From assembly GCA_028688525.1 (NCBI GenBank), contig JAQTYA010000014.1, positions 1 through 48,284 on the forward strand: a DNA stretch of 48,284 nt, read 5' to 3'. Under the pieces are notes generated by a model that was given only the letters and a program-made list of their open reading frames with translations, ran no database searches and was not told where the DNA came from. The stretch comes from Methylococcus sp. (GTDB taxonomy: Bacteria; Pseudomonadota; Gammaproteobacteria; Methylococcales; Methylococcaceae). Shown one piece after another: positions 15,793 through 24,160 of the stretch; positions within the stretch are counted from its first letter, which is position 1; each line of letters opens with the position of its first letter. A program made the translations under genes and the position numbers.

Positions 15793-16734
15793 TCAATGTG
15801 TCACAACTTGTGACACTTTCCCTTTTCCTGAGACCAGCGCCTGTACGAATTGCTGCAATTCGATTTCCTGTTGATCGGAAAGCACGCCGGCTTGTAATTT
15901 GACGACGAATTGGCGGGTATCGCGAACGATGGTGCCTACGCGTTTGCCGGCTTGGGAAATGTCGGTGACCTGGCGGTCAGAGATGATGCCTTCTTGCTCA
16001 CGCGCCGTGAGAATTTTACCGAGATGGACTGGAAATTTAGTTTGATCCAGTTCGCCGTCTTCCAGCAGTTGCCAGCAGTGCATCAGACATTCGTCGATGA
16101 CGGCTTCGGTGTGGACGCCTTTTTGGCGAATTTCTCCCAGAGTGCGTTTGATTCCTTCCGCCGCGCTGCGTGCGAGAAGCCGTGGGTTGGCGTCCAATCG
16201 AGTGCGAATCGCAGGGGGCAGTTCTTCGAAGGCGAAAAACCGGTACATGTCTTGTCTTGCTAGGCCTAAGGCTTCGGCTAGGCGTTTTTTAGTGGGAAAC
16301 AAGTCTTCAACTTGGCGCAGGGCCTTGCCGATCTCGTAGTCGGAAAGGTCCTGGCGGTCGATATTCTCTGCCAGCGCGTAAATGGCCATGTCGCTGTCTT
16401 CGGTCTGGCCGACCAGGGATTCGATGCTGTTCTTGCCGAGGAGCTTGTGGGCGCGCCAACGACGCTCGCCGGCGATGATCTGGTAGCGTTCGCCCACAGG
16501 CCGTACGGTAATGGGCTGTATCAGGCCGGCTTCGGCGATGGAGTGTGCGAGGGCCTCGATTTCGTCTTGGGGAAAAATCCGCCGCGGCTGATAAGGATTG
16601 GGATCGATGGCCTCGACCGGAATCATGATGTGGGTCCGGCCATAGTCGACGACGGTCTCTTGTTGAGCGGAAGCATGCCGATGGGTATTGGCCGCCAGTT
16701 TTTCGGCCAGCATGGCTTTGATGTTCTTACTCAT
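15793..16734 (-). CDS. parB: ParB-family centromere-binding protein
   Basis: The 313-aa protein has a typical ParB N-terminal CTPase domain (about 35-130): PVEAIDPNPYQPRRIF, then IAEAGLIQPITVRP and the GERRWRAHK box. An HTH region (about 150-200, KKRLAEALGLARQDMYRFF) and a C-terminal dimerisation part follow. It loads onto parS and partners with ParA to segregate the plasmid. It overlaps parA by 8 bp. Its last codons (SQVVTH) are written by the second parS-like palindrome at 15798-15816, so coding and centromere functions overlap there. Confidence 0.92.
   Translation of the reverse strand: MSKNIKAMLAEKLAANTHRHASAQQETVVDYGRTHIMIPVEAIDPNPYQPRRIFPQDEIEALAHSIAEAGLIQPITVRPVGERYQIIAGERRWRAHKLLGKNSIESLVGQTEDSDMAIYALAENIDRQDLSDYEIGKALRQVEDLFPTKKRLAEALGLARQDMYRFFAFEELPPAIRTRLDANPRLLARSAAEGIKRTLGEIRQKGVHTEAVIDECLMHCWQLLEDGELDQTKFPVHLGKILTAREQEGIISDRQVTDISQAGKRVGTIVRDTRQFVVKLQAGVLSDQQEIELQQFVQALVSGKGKVSQVVTH
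15798..15816. promoter_or_regulatory. parS-like palindrome 2, inside parB 3' end
   Basis: This is the 19-bp core GTGTCACAA-C-TTGTGACAC with 9-bp perfect arms. It encodes the last residues of ParB. It shares all arm bases with palindrome 1 and differs only in the central base. Confidence 0.75.
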
Positions 16735-17542
16735 CGTTGGACTCCTTGCCGTTCAGTTTGAGTTCGGCGGCAAGCAAAGCCGCGAGCTGTTTGAATTCCC
16801 GTGTCACTTTGGCGGTTCGGTCCATGCCGTGCAGGCTGGTTTGTGCCATCGCCGCCTGGTTGACCTTGGTGCTGGTGGGGATCCGTACCGGCAGGAGTTT
16901 GCCTATTTGCTCCTGTGCGGTTCCTTCGATCAGCTTGCAGACGGTTTGCCGTTCGTCGTGCTTGATCAAAAGTGCGCCCAGGAGTTGAAGTCCGGGATTG
17001 ATGCGGCGAATCTTGGAGACGTGCTTCATCAGGTCGGTGACCCCGTACATGCCGTATTGAGAACCGGATTCGATGGGAATGATGAGGTGGGTTGCCGCCG
17101 CGAGTGCATTGCTGGTGAGGAGTTTCAAGCTGGGTGGACAATCGATCAGGATCACGTCGTATACCCCCATCAGCGGAGAAAGCTTGTCGCGCAGTTCTTC
17201 CGAAGGCCGGGGGGTTCCGTCTTTCAGATCGTCCTCCGATTTGCCCAGATTGAGCGAGCCGTACATCAAGGAAACGCCGGGAATATGCGTTTCCTCGTGT
17301 ATGGCCAGCGGCAGTTTTTCCGTTTCGGAAAGCAGCAATTCGGCGCAGGTGACGGTGACTTCGCTGGGATGTTTCTTGCCGATGTGGAGGCTGGCGTTGG
17401 ACTGTGGATCGAGATCCACGACCAAAACGGACAAGTTCATCCTGCCGAATTCCGCGGCAAGATTGACGACCGTTGTCGTTTTGCCGCAGCCTCCTTTATG
17501 GTTGGCGACAGCGATGATTCGGGTGGGGGTAGCTGATGCCAT
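16727..17542 (-). CDS. parA: ParA-family partition ATPase
   Basis: The 271-aa protein is a Walker-type ParA: the deviant Walker A KGGCGKTT is at 16-23, the A' motif VVDLDPQSNAS near 40-50, and Walker B-like VILIDCPPS near 130-138. It drives plasmid segregation by ATP-dependent binding to the nucleoid and interaction with ParB. There is no N-terminal HTH, so it is the short type (Ib or chromosomal-like) and probably does not itself repress the operon. It is first of a parAB operon transcribed leftwards, with the exported-protein gene divergent upstream. Confidence 0.92.
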   Translation of the reverse strand: MASATPTRIIAVANHKGGCGKTTTVVNLAAEFGRMNLSVLVVDLDPQSNASLHIGKKHPSEVTVTCAELLLSETEKLPLAIHEETHIPGVSLMYGSLNLGKSEDDLKDGTPRPSEELRDKLSPLMGVYDVILIDCPPSLKLLTSNALAAATHLIIPIESGSQYGMYGVTDLMKHVSKIRRINPGLQLLGALLIKHDERQTVCKLIEGTAQEQIGKLLPVRIPTSTKVNQAAMAQTSLHGMDRTAKVTREFKQLAALLAAELKLNGKESNDE

Positions 17543-17760
17543 GCGTGTCTGATCGCCTCGTTTTTCGTGTTCGATTGGAAGATTGCACGAAGGAGGCGGT
17601 GGAAGTCAAGTATTTTGGTATTGAACCGGCATGGGTGCCGAGAAGTGGAGAGGAATTTCTTCCTTGATCGGTGATTTGTTGTAATGTGAGCGTATTTCTA
17701 CATTCTCCTTCTGTACCCCGGATGACTGGGAATTCATTGATCGACTCGAGGCGAACAGGT

Positions 17761-18867
17761 ATGAAGATTGGCGGTATGGCGTCCCGGATATTGGCAGGGC
17801 TCGGTGCGGCGTTGTTCCTTTCGCCGGTTTTGGCAGATCTGGGTGATGGTAAGGGTTTTTTTGTATCGGATGAAGTTGTGGCAAGAGATGTGGTTATTTC
17901 TGCTTGCATGGATGTGACTGAGCAAACTCCTGTGCAGGAATTTATATCGAAATGCGCCCATTATATTTTAAGTTCTTCATGTCGGATTTACGTAGAGACC
18001 CCCTGTGTGGCTGGGAGAGAAGATGCTTTCGGTAGAGGTGAGTTAGAGTTTCTTAAAGAGGGATTGAGAGATTTAGGATTTGAACCAGTGGAAAGTAAAA
18101 GTGTGGTGGCATCTGACTTTGCTGATAAAGGTGCTATGTATGATAGCTTTTATCTTTCAGGAAGTGGTCAAAATAGATTTTGCAGCCCTTCGAGTGACGA
18201 TGTTGTTTCTAGCCCTCCATTTTTGAATCCAGGCAATGAATATGCGCCATATACTTTACATTGGACGAAAAGAAATGGAAAAATAGAGGCGCAAATTCTT
18301 GTGTCTTTTCGGTTCAACTCACATGTAGGTAAAATTCCAGCAAATGCTTCGAGTGCCCACTCAGCTTCAGGTGCAGACTGGTTAGATATTTTTACGAAAT
18401 TTCATAACAATTTAGTAAAATGCCATAAAGATGATAGCCCCCCACTTTCTAATGAAATAAAAGACTATGATGCAGATGATAAAAAAGATATGCTCGAGAC
18501 GCAAGCCCAGTACATTGATAAGATTCCCGGGGCTTTAGATAAAGCAAAATTGGTTGCAAGGCTCCGTCAAGTTATGGAGTATACCGACGATCAGAATCAC
18601 TCCCCGGCCGCAACGGCCAAACCTTTGGACCGTTTCATTCCCAAAGACCCCGCTGGGAACTACGCCGGCACTCCCTGCGAACCCTTCACCCAGCCGGTAC
18701 CCGAAGATGGCAGCGCCATCTACGGCAACGACTCCATCGTCGTCTACGGCAAACGCGCCTACCGCTGCGAAGCCCAGGGCGACCGCAAGCGCTGGACCCT
18801 CTACGGCCCCCGCGAAAAGCTGGGCAAGGATTGGAAGAATTACGAAGCGGCTCGGCTGGAGCAGTGA
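17761..18867 (+). CDS. Exported protein with conserved C-terminal domain (copy 1)
   Basis: The 368-aa product starts with a signal peptide (MASRILAGLGAALFLSPVLA, cut probable before DLGDG). A central part with several cysteines (SKCAHYILSSSCRIYVETPC) follows. The C-terminal domain at residues 292-368 runs from FIPKDPAGNYAGTPCEPFT to EKLGKDWKNYEAARLEQ. That domain is about 80% identical to the end of the frameshifted paralogue at 36945-38149. The central coding DNA is clearly AT-rich while both ends are GC-rich, so the gene looks mosaic. Periplasmic or secreted; family unknown to me. ATG at 17761 is preceded by AGGCGAACAGGT. Confidence 0.75.
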   Translation: MKIGGMASRILAGLGAALFLSPVLADLGDGKGFFVSDEVVARDVVISACMDVTEQTPVQEFISKCAHYILSSSCRIYVETPCVAGREDAFGRGELEFLKEGLRDLGFEPVESKSVVASDFADKGAMYDSFYLSGSGQNRFCSPSSDDVVSSPPFLNPGNEYAPYTLHWTKRNGKIEAQILVSFRFNSHVGKIPANASSAHSASGADWLDIFTKFHNNLVKCHKDDSPPLSNEIKDYDADDKKDMLETQAQYIDKIPGALDKAKLVARLRQVMEYTDDQNHSPAATAKPLDRFIPKDPAGNYAGTPCEPFTQPVPEDGSAIYGNDSIVVYGKRAYRCEAQGDRKRWTLYGPREKLGKDWKNYEAARLEQ

Positions 18868-19040
18868 GGAGTTTGGCGCGAGGTCGCGTGCTTACAAGGC
18901 GGAGAGCAAGATTAATACTTAAAGGGTTAATAGAAGATTAAAGATTAAGGATGAATAAATTGCTGAATTTATGGAAGAAAATCGCTTTTGTGGCGTCCTA
19001 TTCCTCCCATTGCGGAGCGCGTGACGAGGGCTTCGTTCCG
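18868..19040. promoter_or_regulatory. AT-rich segment beside oriV
   Basis: Positions 18908-18965 are strikingly AT-rich, with repeated GATTAA units (AGATTAATACTT, AGATTAAAGATTAAGG). They lie next to the iteron array, as a DNA unwinding element would. Confidence 0.5.
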
Positions 19041-19616
19041 ACTCGCGTGCCACACCTACCGAAAAAGCAGCGACCCGCGCCCTATACCTACCCAAGATTC
19101 AGGGAGATGCGTGCTATGCCTACCGATGAAAGCTTCAACCGCGCTCTATACCTACCAGATCCTGGGTCGGCGATCTGTGGATAAGTCGCATCCGCGCGCT
19201 ATCCCTACCGCAAGGCGCGCGCTATGCCTACCGGAATTGCCTCGACCCGCGTGCTAAGCCTACTGAAGCACTCCGGTTCGGGTGTCGCCGATTGCCACTC
19301 GCGCCTTATACCTACCGGGTTTGCGGGCCAGCTCGGCTAAACTTTGCGGACAAGCTCGCCTAAGTGATTGAAAGCAGGTGTTCCGTTTCGAATGACAGGC
19401 TTAACCCGCGCGCTATACCTACCGATGAAATGCACATTGCCCGCACCGAGGGCGCGGCTGCCGGTTCGATTCGTCCTTCTTTTTCGTCTGAAAGCGACAG
19501 CTATTCGTGCCAGGCGCGCGCTATTCCTACCGGTAGGCCTACCGTAATGCATTGAAAGCACGATGAAGTTACCGAGAAGACTGAGCCCCTACGTCACCCG
19601 CGTCCTATACCTACTG
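19041..19616. repeat. Replication origin: eleven iterons
   Basis: Eleven copies of a 21-bp iteron, core CCCGCGCGCTATACCTACCG, start at 19041, 19073, 19105, 19137, 19190, 19213, 19245, 19297, 19404, 19512 and 19596, all in the same direction. The first four are exactly 32 bp apart (about three helical turns), which puts initiator molecules on one face. The strongest matches are at 19404-19424 and 19190-19210. Apparent short ORFs across the array are artefacts of the repeats. The rep gene lies 0.8 kb to the right, with HepT/MntA between. Confidence 0.88.
19176..19184 (-). promoter_or_regulatory. DnaA box
   Basis: The minus strand carries the consensus DnaA box TTATCCACA (plus-strand TGTGGATAA), between the fourth and fifth iterons. 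Iteron plasmids commonly use host DnaA in this way. Confidence 0.75.
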
Positions 19617-19660
19617 GCCTGAGGGCGCATTGGAGAAACCGGCCTCTGTGAAGCAAGAAG

Positions 19661-20056
19661 TCAGTTTTGAACCTGTGCAGGCAAGTTTGAATCGGTCTCA
19701 CGGAACGCTGTCATTGCTTCCTGCACCCGCGAATGCAGCCCCGGCAAGTCTTTGTGGATCGTTTTCCAGACGATTTCCAGGTCCACTTTGAAGTAGCCAT
19801 GGGCGACGGCGTTGCGCATCTGGTAGGCAAACGCCAGGGGCAGTTCCGGATGGGTTGTCGCGAATTCCTGGTAGTGTGTTTCGATGTTATGGCTGGCCTC
19901 GCCGATGATCTCGAGGTTACGGATCACTGCGTCCTGGGCCATAGAATTTTCCAAGAAAGCCACTTCGTCCATATCCTCAGTGTAGCGATGAATACGCTCG
20001 ATAGCTTCGAGGATGTGGGTCAAATAATCAGTCAGGCGTTGTTTGTCGCGGCTCAT
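19661..20056 (-). CDS. hepT: HepT-like HEPN ribonuclease toxin (DUF86)
   Basis: The 131-aa protein is an all-helical HEPN/DUF86 toxin. Its catalytic R-x4-H-x-Y motif is intact: R81, H86 and Y88 in RNAVAHGYF. HepT cleaves RNA or tRNA unless modified by its cognate MntA. The start ATG at 20054-20056 overlaps the mntA stop as ATGA, which excludes longer starts. It is second in a two-gene antitoxin-toxin operon sitting between rep and oriV, a place suited to plasmid addiction. Confidence 0.9.
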   Translation of the reverse strand: MSRDKQRLTDYLTHILEAIERIHRYTEDMDEVAFLENSMAQDAVIRNLEIIGEASHNIETHYQEFATTHPELPLAFAYQMRNAVAHGYFKVDLEIVWKTIHKDLPGLHSRVQEAMTAFRETDSNLPAQVQN

Positions 20057-20343
20057 ACCGGCACCGCTTCGGCAAGAACAGTCGCCCGGAATTTCTCCGG
20101 TAAAGCCTTCGGGGTCAGTACGTCCACAGGGACGTCCAGCAGTTGTAGCAGCTCGTGGCGGATGGCGCCGATGTCGAAGAGGGTCGTTTCCGGGGTCGGG
20201 TCGATCAGGATGTCCAGATCGCTGTCTTCGGTGTCGTCGCCGTGGACAACGGAACCGAAGACGCGGGGGTTGCAGGCGTGGTGGGATTCCACTATGCGCC
20301 GGATATCTGCGCGATGGACGGTAAGCGCTTGGGAGGGTTTCAT
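20053..20343 (-). CDS. mntA: MntA-like nucleotidyltransferase antitoxin
   Basis: The 96-aa protein is a minimal nucleotidyltransferase with the G-S-x10-D-x-D motif (G30-S31, then D42 and D44: EDSDLDILID). MntA antitoxins neutralise HepT by transferring AMP to its active-site tyrosine. ATG at 20341-20343 was chosen because the family start (MKPS-type) fits and the upstream extension is short. It overlaps hepT by 4 bp. Confidence 0.88.
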   Translation of the reverse strand: MKPSQALTVHRADIRRIVESHHACNPRVFGSVVHGDDTEDSDLDILIDPTPETTLFDIGAIRHELLQLLDVPVDVLTPKALPEKFRATVLAEAVPV

Positions 20344-20381
20344 TGCAACAGCGGCTCCACAGAGCACTCAAGCCTTGTCTG

Positions 20382-21527
20382 TCATTGATTGGCTTTCACC
20401 AAGTTGACCGAGGCATCGGTGAGCCGTTTGTTGGAGGCTTTCATCTCCTTCACGAATTGAGGCGTGGGGAAGAGCTGGTAGATGACTTCCACCACTTTTC
20501 CGCGGGCCGCCGTGATGGCGTTTTTCTGCACTTCGCGGAGTACTTGGCAGGCGGTGAGCTGGGCCAGGGCTTCGTCCACGTCGCGGATGTTGTCGCGCTC
20601 GCGTCCCCGATTCAGCAGGTTGCTGTCGCGTTTGATGGTCGAATAGCGCATTTCGAACGGGTTGGAGGCGACGCCGGCGAAGGTGAACTTGATCGAAAGC
20701 TGTTTGTGGATCCAGCGCGCCAGCTGGGTAGACAGGCCCATCATGGTGACGTAGTTGAACTGCCGGTAGGTCACTCGGTCGATGCTCTGGGTAACCAAGG
20801 GATGAACCTGGGCGACCCAGCGCGCACCGGGGTCTTGGACCAGCTTTTTCTTGGTGACGGCCGCCAGAGTGGGCAGGTAGTTGGCGGCAACGAAGGATTC
20901 GCCACGGCCTTCGCCGACCCTGAGTTCGATATGGCTCTTCTGCAGGATAGTCAGGCTGCGGATGATTTCCTGGAAGGAGCGCGTGTGTCCACGGGCCGCC
21001 AGTTCTTCGCGCAGTTCGTAGAGCGAGAAGGCGACGCCGCTACGCGCCTTTTCCTGTTCGAAAAAGCCCTGGTTTTGGCGCGCCGCGAGCTTGCGCAAGG
21101 CGTCTTCGACCAGCTCTTCGTTGGCGCTAGGGTAGTAGGCCAACACGCCTTCGTCGTCTTCGATGATGGCGGGCTGGATCTTCGCCGTATAGGACTGGCC
21201 CCGGTATTCGAACTGTATGTTCAGCAGTGGCAGATTGCCGGAGGGGTCGCGCCGCTTGTTCATCTCCTGCCGGGAAATGGAATAGCGGGGCACGCTGTCC
21301 CAGATGTCGATGGTGTTGGATAGGCGGTCGCGCTCGCTAACGCCGTTGCAAATGAACATCTGGAACAAATCCAGTTGCGCATTCTTATAGGCGCTGGGAT
21401 CGATTTTGATCACTGAGGAACTCCGCCGGTTTTTCGGCGGTTTCGGCAGATCCTCCAGTGAGGACAGGGGAGGGGTGTCGGTCGCCACATCCGTTGTTGC
21501 GCCGGTCGTCCTGGTTTTCTTGGTCAT
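20382..21527 (-). CDS. Plasmid replication initiator (Rep, iteron-type)
   Basis: The 381-aa protein resembles TrfA-sized plasmid initiators. The N-terminal 40 residues are a flexible, basic, Pro- and Thr-rich tail. A winged-helix-like body follows, with SAYKNAQLDLFQMFICNGVS, SRQEMNKRRDPSGNLPLL and a second half bearing STQLARWIHKQLSIKFTFAG and TIKRDSNLLNRGRERDNIRD. It would bind the iterons at 19041-19616 and recruit DnaA and helicase. ATG at 21525-21527 is preferred over a TTG six codons upstream. No RepB-type relaxing motifs are present. Incompatibility group cannot be named. Confidence 0.75.
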   Translation of the reverse strand: MTKKTRTTGATTDVATDTPPLSSLEDLPKPPKNRRSSSVIKIDPSAYKNAQLDLFQMFICNGVSERDRLSNTIDIWDSVPRYSISRQEMNKRRDPSGNLPLLNIQFEYRGQSYTAKIQPAIIEDDEGVLAYYPSANEELVEDALRKLAARQNQGFFEQEKARSGVAFSLYELREELAARGHTRSFQEIIRSLTILQKSHIELRVGEGRGESFVAANYLPTLAAVTKKKLVQDPGARWVAQVHPLVTQSIDRVTYRQFNYVTMMGLSTQLARWIHKQLSIKFTFAGVASNPFEMRYSTIKRDSNLLNRGRERDNIRDVDEALAQLTACQVLREVQKNAITAARGKVVEVIYQLFPTPQFVKEMKASNKRLTDASVNLVKANQ

Positions 21528-21907
21528 CGGCCCAGCCTGAGTCAAAGTCGAGAGGTGTTCAAGGGGGATTCCCCGCGCGGACGCGCTTGCCGGGGTTCGT
21601 ATAACGAAGCAGTTTACCCATGTCGGAGAGGCCTAAGAAGGGGTGTGGCTACAGTCACGGTGGCTTTCAACGGGACTCCGGGCGGGGCGTCGACTAACCT
21701 AAACGCCGCCATGTTCTGCCGGTCGCAAAACGACATAATCTTGGCTTAGAGCTGACGAATCTCCTCCTGCTGACGGTTGAACAGGCTGCCGTGCACTACG
21801 CGCCAAGTCAGCCTCAAAAGAAACACCAATAGAAATCTGAAATACATTGCAAATTTATCTCAAACATGCATAAATTTTGATTATTATCTAGTTCTTTGGT
21901 GAATAAA
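21528..21907. other. Intergenic region between rep and rloA
   Basis: No gene is seen in these 380 bp. The left half is GC-rich upstream DNA of rep. The right 80 bp are AT-rich (CAAATTTATCTCAAACATGC then AAATTTTGATTATTATC) and likely hold the rloA promoter, with TATTAT near 21880 as a weak -10. No operator or terminator was found. Confidence 0.5.
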
Positions 21908-23179
21908 ATGCTAGTTGAGTTCCGCGTCAAGAACTTCCGCAGCTTCCGTGATGAGCAGGTGCTTAGTTTTGTGGCCTCCACCGACAAGACCCTGCTAGAC
22001 ACGCATGCCTTCATTACTGGTCTGAAGGCAGCTCCTCACCTGCTTAAGAGTGCGGTGGTCTATGGCGCGAATGCCTGCGGCAAGTCTAATCTCATCAAGG
22101 CTCTACAGTACATGCGCGGCGTGGTGTTGGAGTCGGCGGGGCTGCCACCAGGGCATGCTTTTGGTCGGCTCCAACCCTTCAAGCTGGATACCACCTCGGC
22201 TAGCCGGCCCACCGAGTTCGAAGTTACCTTCCTCTTGGAGGGAGTGCGCTACCAGTACGGCTTTGCTATCACCGCGCAGCGCATCGTCAGCGAGCACCTG
22301 TTGGTCTACAAGGCATTCAAGCCCCAGCGCTGGTTTGATCGCCATTTCGATGGGGACAGCAGCAAAGATGTGTACGACTTCGGCCCCAGCCTGAAGGGTG
22401 CCAAGAACCTATGGGAAGGTGCTACCCGGCCCAATGCCCTGTTTCTGTCGATGGCTGTGCAGCTCAATAGCGAAGCCCTGAGGCCCGTGTTCGATTGGTT
22501 TGCCAATCGACTCGTGATCTTCAACGAACACTCACCATTGTCGCCGCAGTTCTCGGTGCAGATGCTCAAGCAGGAGGCGCAGCGTAAGGCCATCTGTGAT
22601 TTTCTGCGTGCGGTAGACATCAGTATTGCCGATATCGAAGTGGCGACCAAGCAGGCTATTATTCGCAGCATTCGCTTCGATCTGACCACCGGCAAACAGG
22701 AAGAAGAAGTGGGTGAGCAAGCCATCGATGAAGTGAAGTTCCATCACGTCACCGAGCACGGCAAAGCCATTTTTGACTTGGCGGATGAATCCAGCGGTAC
22801 CCGCAACCTATTGTTCCTCACCGGGCCGATCCTGGACATTCTGAGCAAGGGGCTTACGCTGGTGGTGGACGAATTGGATACCAGCCTGCACACCTTACTG
22901 GTGCAGGCATTGGTGCGACTGTTTCACCGGCCCGATACCAATACTGGCGGTGCGCAACTGGTGTTCACCACGCACGACACCTCGTTGCTCGATGCCTACG
23001 GCCTGTTCCGTCGTGATCAGATCTGGTTTGTCGAGAAGAAGCCGGATCAAAGTTCAACGCTTTACCCACTGCTCGACTTTAGCCCACGGAAGAACGAAGC
23101 GCTGGAGCGTGGCTACTTGCAAGGTCGCTACGGCGCTCTGCCTTTCCTGCGGAGTCAGGCGTTCGAGGTGAATCGCTGA
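21908..23179 (+). CDS. rloA: RloA-like AAA/ABC ATPase (AbiL-type defence)
   Basis: The 423-aa protein is an OLD/RloA-type ATPase of the AAA_15/AAA_21 group. It begins with MLVEFRVKNFRSFRD. The Walker A is VYGANACGKSNL near 50-61. The signature/Walker B region near 285-325 holds LADESSGTRNLL and LTLVVDELDTSLH, and a FTTHDTSLLD switch follows. With RloB it forms a two-gene abortive-infection module of the AbiL kind (anti-phage role known for lactococcal AbiL). ATG at 21908 was chosen over an upstream TTG. It overlaps rloB by TGATG. Confidence 0.85.
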   Translation: MLVEFRVKNFRSFRDEQVLSFVASTDKTLLDTHAFITGLKAAPHLLKSAVVYGANACGKSNLIKALQYMRGVVLESAGLPPGHAFGRLQPFKLDTTSASRPTEFEVTFLLEGVRYQYGFAITAQRIVSEHLLVYKAFKPQRWFDRHFDGDSSKDVYDFGPSLKGAKNLWEGATRPNALFLSMAVQLNSEALRPVFDWFANRLVIFNEHSPLSPQFSVQMLKQEAQRKAICDFLRAVDISIADIEVATKQAIIRSIRFDLTTGKQEEEVGEQAIDEVKFHHVTEHGKAIFDLADESSGTRNLLFLTGPILDILSKGLTLVVDELDTSLHTLLVQALVRLFHRPDTNTGGAQLVFTTHDTSLLDAYGLFRRDQIWFVEKKPDQSSTLYPLLDFSPRKNEALERGYLQGRYGALPFLRSQAFEVNR

Positions 23180-23853
23180 TGGGGCGCGACAATCAGCCCA
23201 AGGCCCGACAACTGGCCCGGCGTGAGCAGAAGGAGGCTTGTCGCGCTGGATACGCTCGCATCCTGATCGTCTCGGAAGGCAGCAAGACCGAGCCGCTGTA
23301 CTTCCAGGACATCCGCGCCGCCTATCAACTGCATTCGGCGAACGTAGAGGTGCAACCCAGCCAGCTTGGCACCGCCCCGATTCAAGTGGTGAAGTATGCG
23401 CGCCAGTTGTTCGAGATGGGCGACCTGCACAAGGGCATCCGCCCCCGCATCTTTGATCAGGTTTATGCCGTGTTCGACCGTGACGACCACGTTAGTTATT
23501 TCGATGCCTTGAGCCTAGCCGGTTCGCTGGATGGCAAACTGAAGAACGATGCCAAGCAAGCGGTCAGTTTCAAGGCCATTGCCTCGGTGCCAAGCTTTGA
23601 GTTATGGCTATTACTGCATTATGAGAACATTCAGTCGCCGATCTCCCGCGACGAGGTGATGTGCCGCCTGAAACAACACATTCCGGGCTACGAAAAAGGC
23701 ACGGGCGGCGCTTTTGCCATCACTCGCGACCGGCTGGAGATAGCCTCGCAAAGGGCACAAGCCTTGGCTGCGTACTTCGATGCCTACGCGGCCCCTGAAC
23801 CCTATACTGCCATTGCCGATCTGGTAAGTTTACTGACCACGCTGCGCGGCTGA
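23179..23853 (+). CDS. rloB: RloB-family protein (TOPRIM-like partner)
   Basis: The 224-aa protein matches the RloB family. The N-terminal part is basic (ARQLARREQKEACRAG), followed by ILIVSEGSKTEPLYFQDI, whose E-G-x-x-T-E motif is TOPRIM-like. VYAVFDRDDH near 91-100 supplies the acidic pair, and VPSFELWLLLHY near 134-145 is a family hallmark. It is the presumed nuclease effector controlled by the RloA ATPase. Start and stop overlap with rloA give tight coupling; no third gene follows. Confidence 0.85.
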   Translation: MGRDNQPKARQLARREQKEACRAGYARILIVSEGSKTEPLYFQDIRAAYQLHSANVEVQPSQLGTAPIQVVKYARQLFEMGDLHKGIRPRIFDQVYAVFDRDDHVSYFDALSLAGSLDGKLKNDAKQAVSFKAIASVPSFELWLLLHYENIQSPISRDEVMCRLKQHIPGYEKGTGGAFAITRDRLEIASQRAQALAAYFDAYAAPEPYTAIADLVSLLTTLRG

Positions 23854-23941
23854 GTAAGCCACTTCTTGTAGCTGCATAGCGTTCCTGCTTGCCTGCGCTC
23901 TAGCTAACCTATGACTACAGCCACATGACCTAAGTCGCAAG

Positions 23942-24160
23942 ATGAGCGTTCAAGTATCTAAGTCTCAATTCAAGGTGAAAGTCTTGGAGTTTTTCCGCCA
24001 GGTTGAACTCACCGGTGAGCCAGTAGTGGTGACAGACCACGGCCAGCCTAAGCTGGAGGATCGGCCCTAACAGCCCCGCATCCGCGACCCGCTGGAGGTG
24101 CTGCGCTACGACAAGCCGACCGCGCCGGTGGCCGAAAACGACTGGGAGGCGTGTGAGTGA
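23942..24160 (+). pseudogene. Phd/YefM-type antitoxin with in-frame stop
   Basis: From ATG at 23942 the frame reads MSVQVSKSQFKVKVLEFFRQ and VVVTDHGQPKLEDRP, then TAA at 24068-24070, then in the same frame DPLEVLRYDKPTAPVAENDW to TGA at 24158-24160. The family normally continues through this region into a toxin-binding tail. The stop leaves a 42-aa DNA-binding half. The next gene starts with GTG overlapping the final TGA, so the original operon layout is intact. Truncation of the antitoxin beside an intact toxin is odd. Confidence 0.75.

Noticed and set aside
18951-19257. Short plus-strand frames across the iterons
   Set aside because: They translate the repeats (recurrent YTYP/LCLP) and lack family content; the region is an origin.
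19041-19616. Possible CRISPR array
   Set aside because: Repeats are 21 bp, imperfect and irregularly spaced, with no cas genes; a DnaA box and rep nearby identify iterons.
20343-21323. 326-aa plus-strand frame opposite rep
   Set aside because: Antisense shadow; the Rep frame has coherent domain content and sits by an iteron origin.
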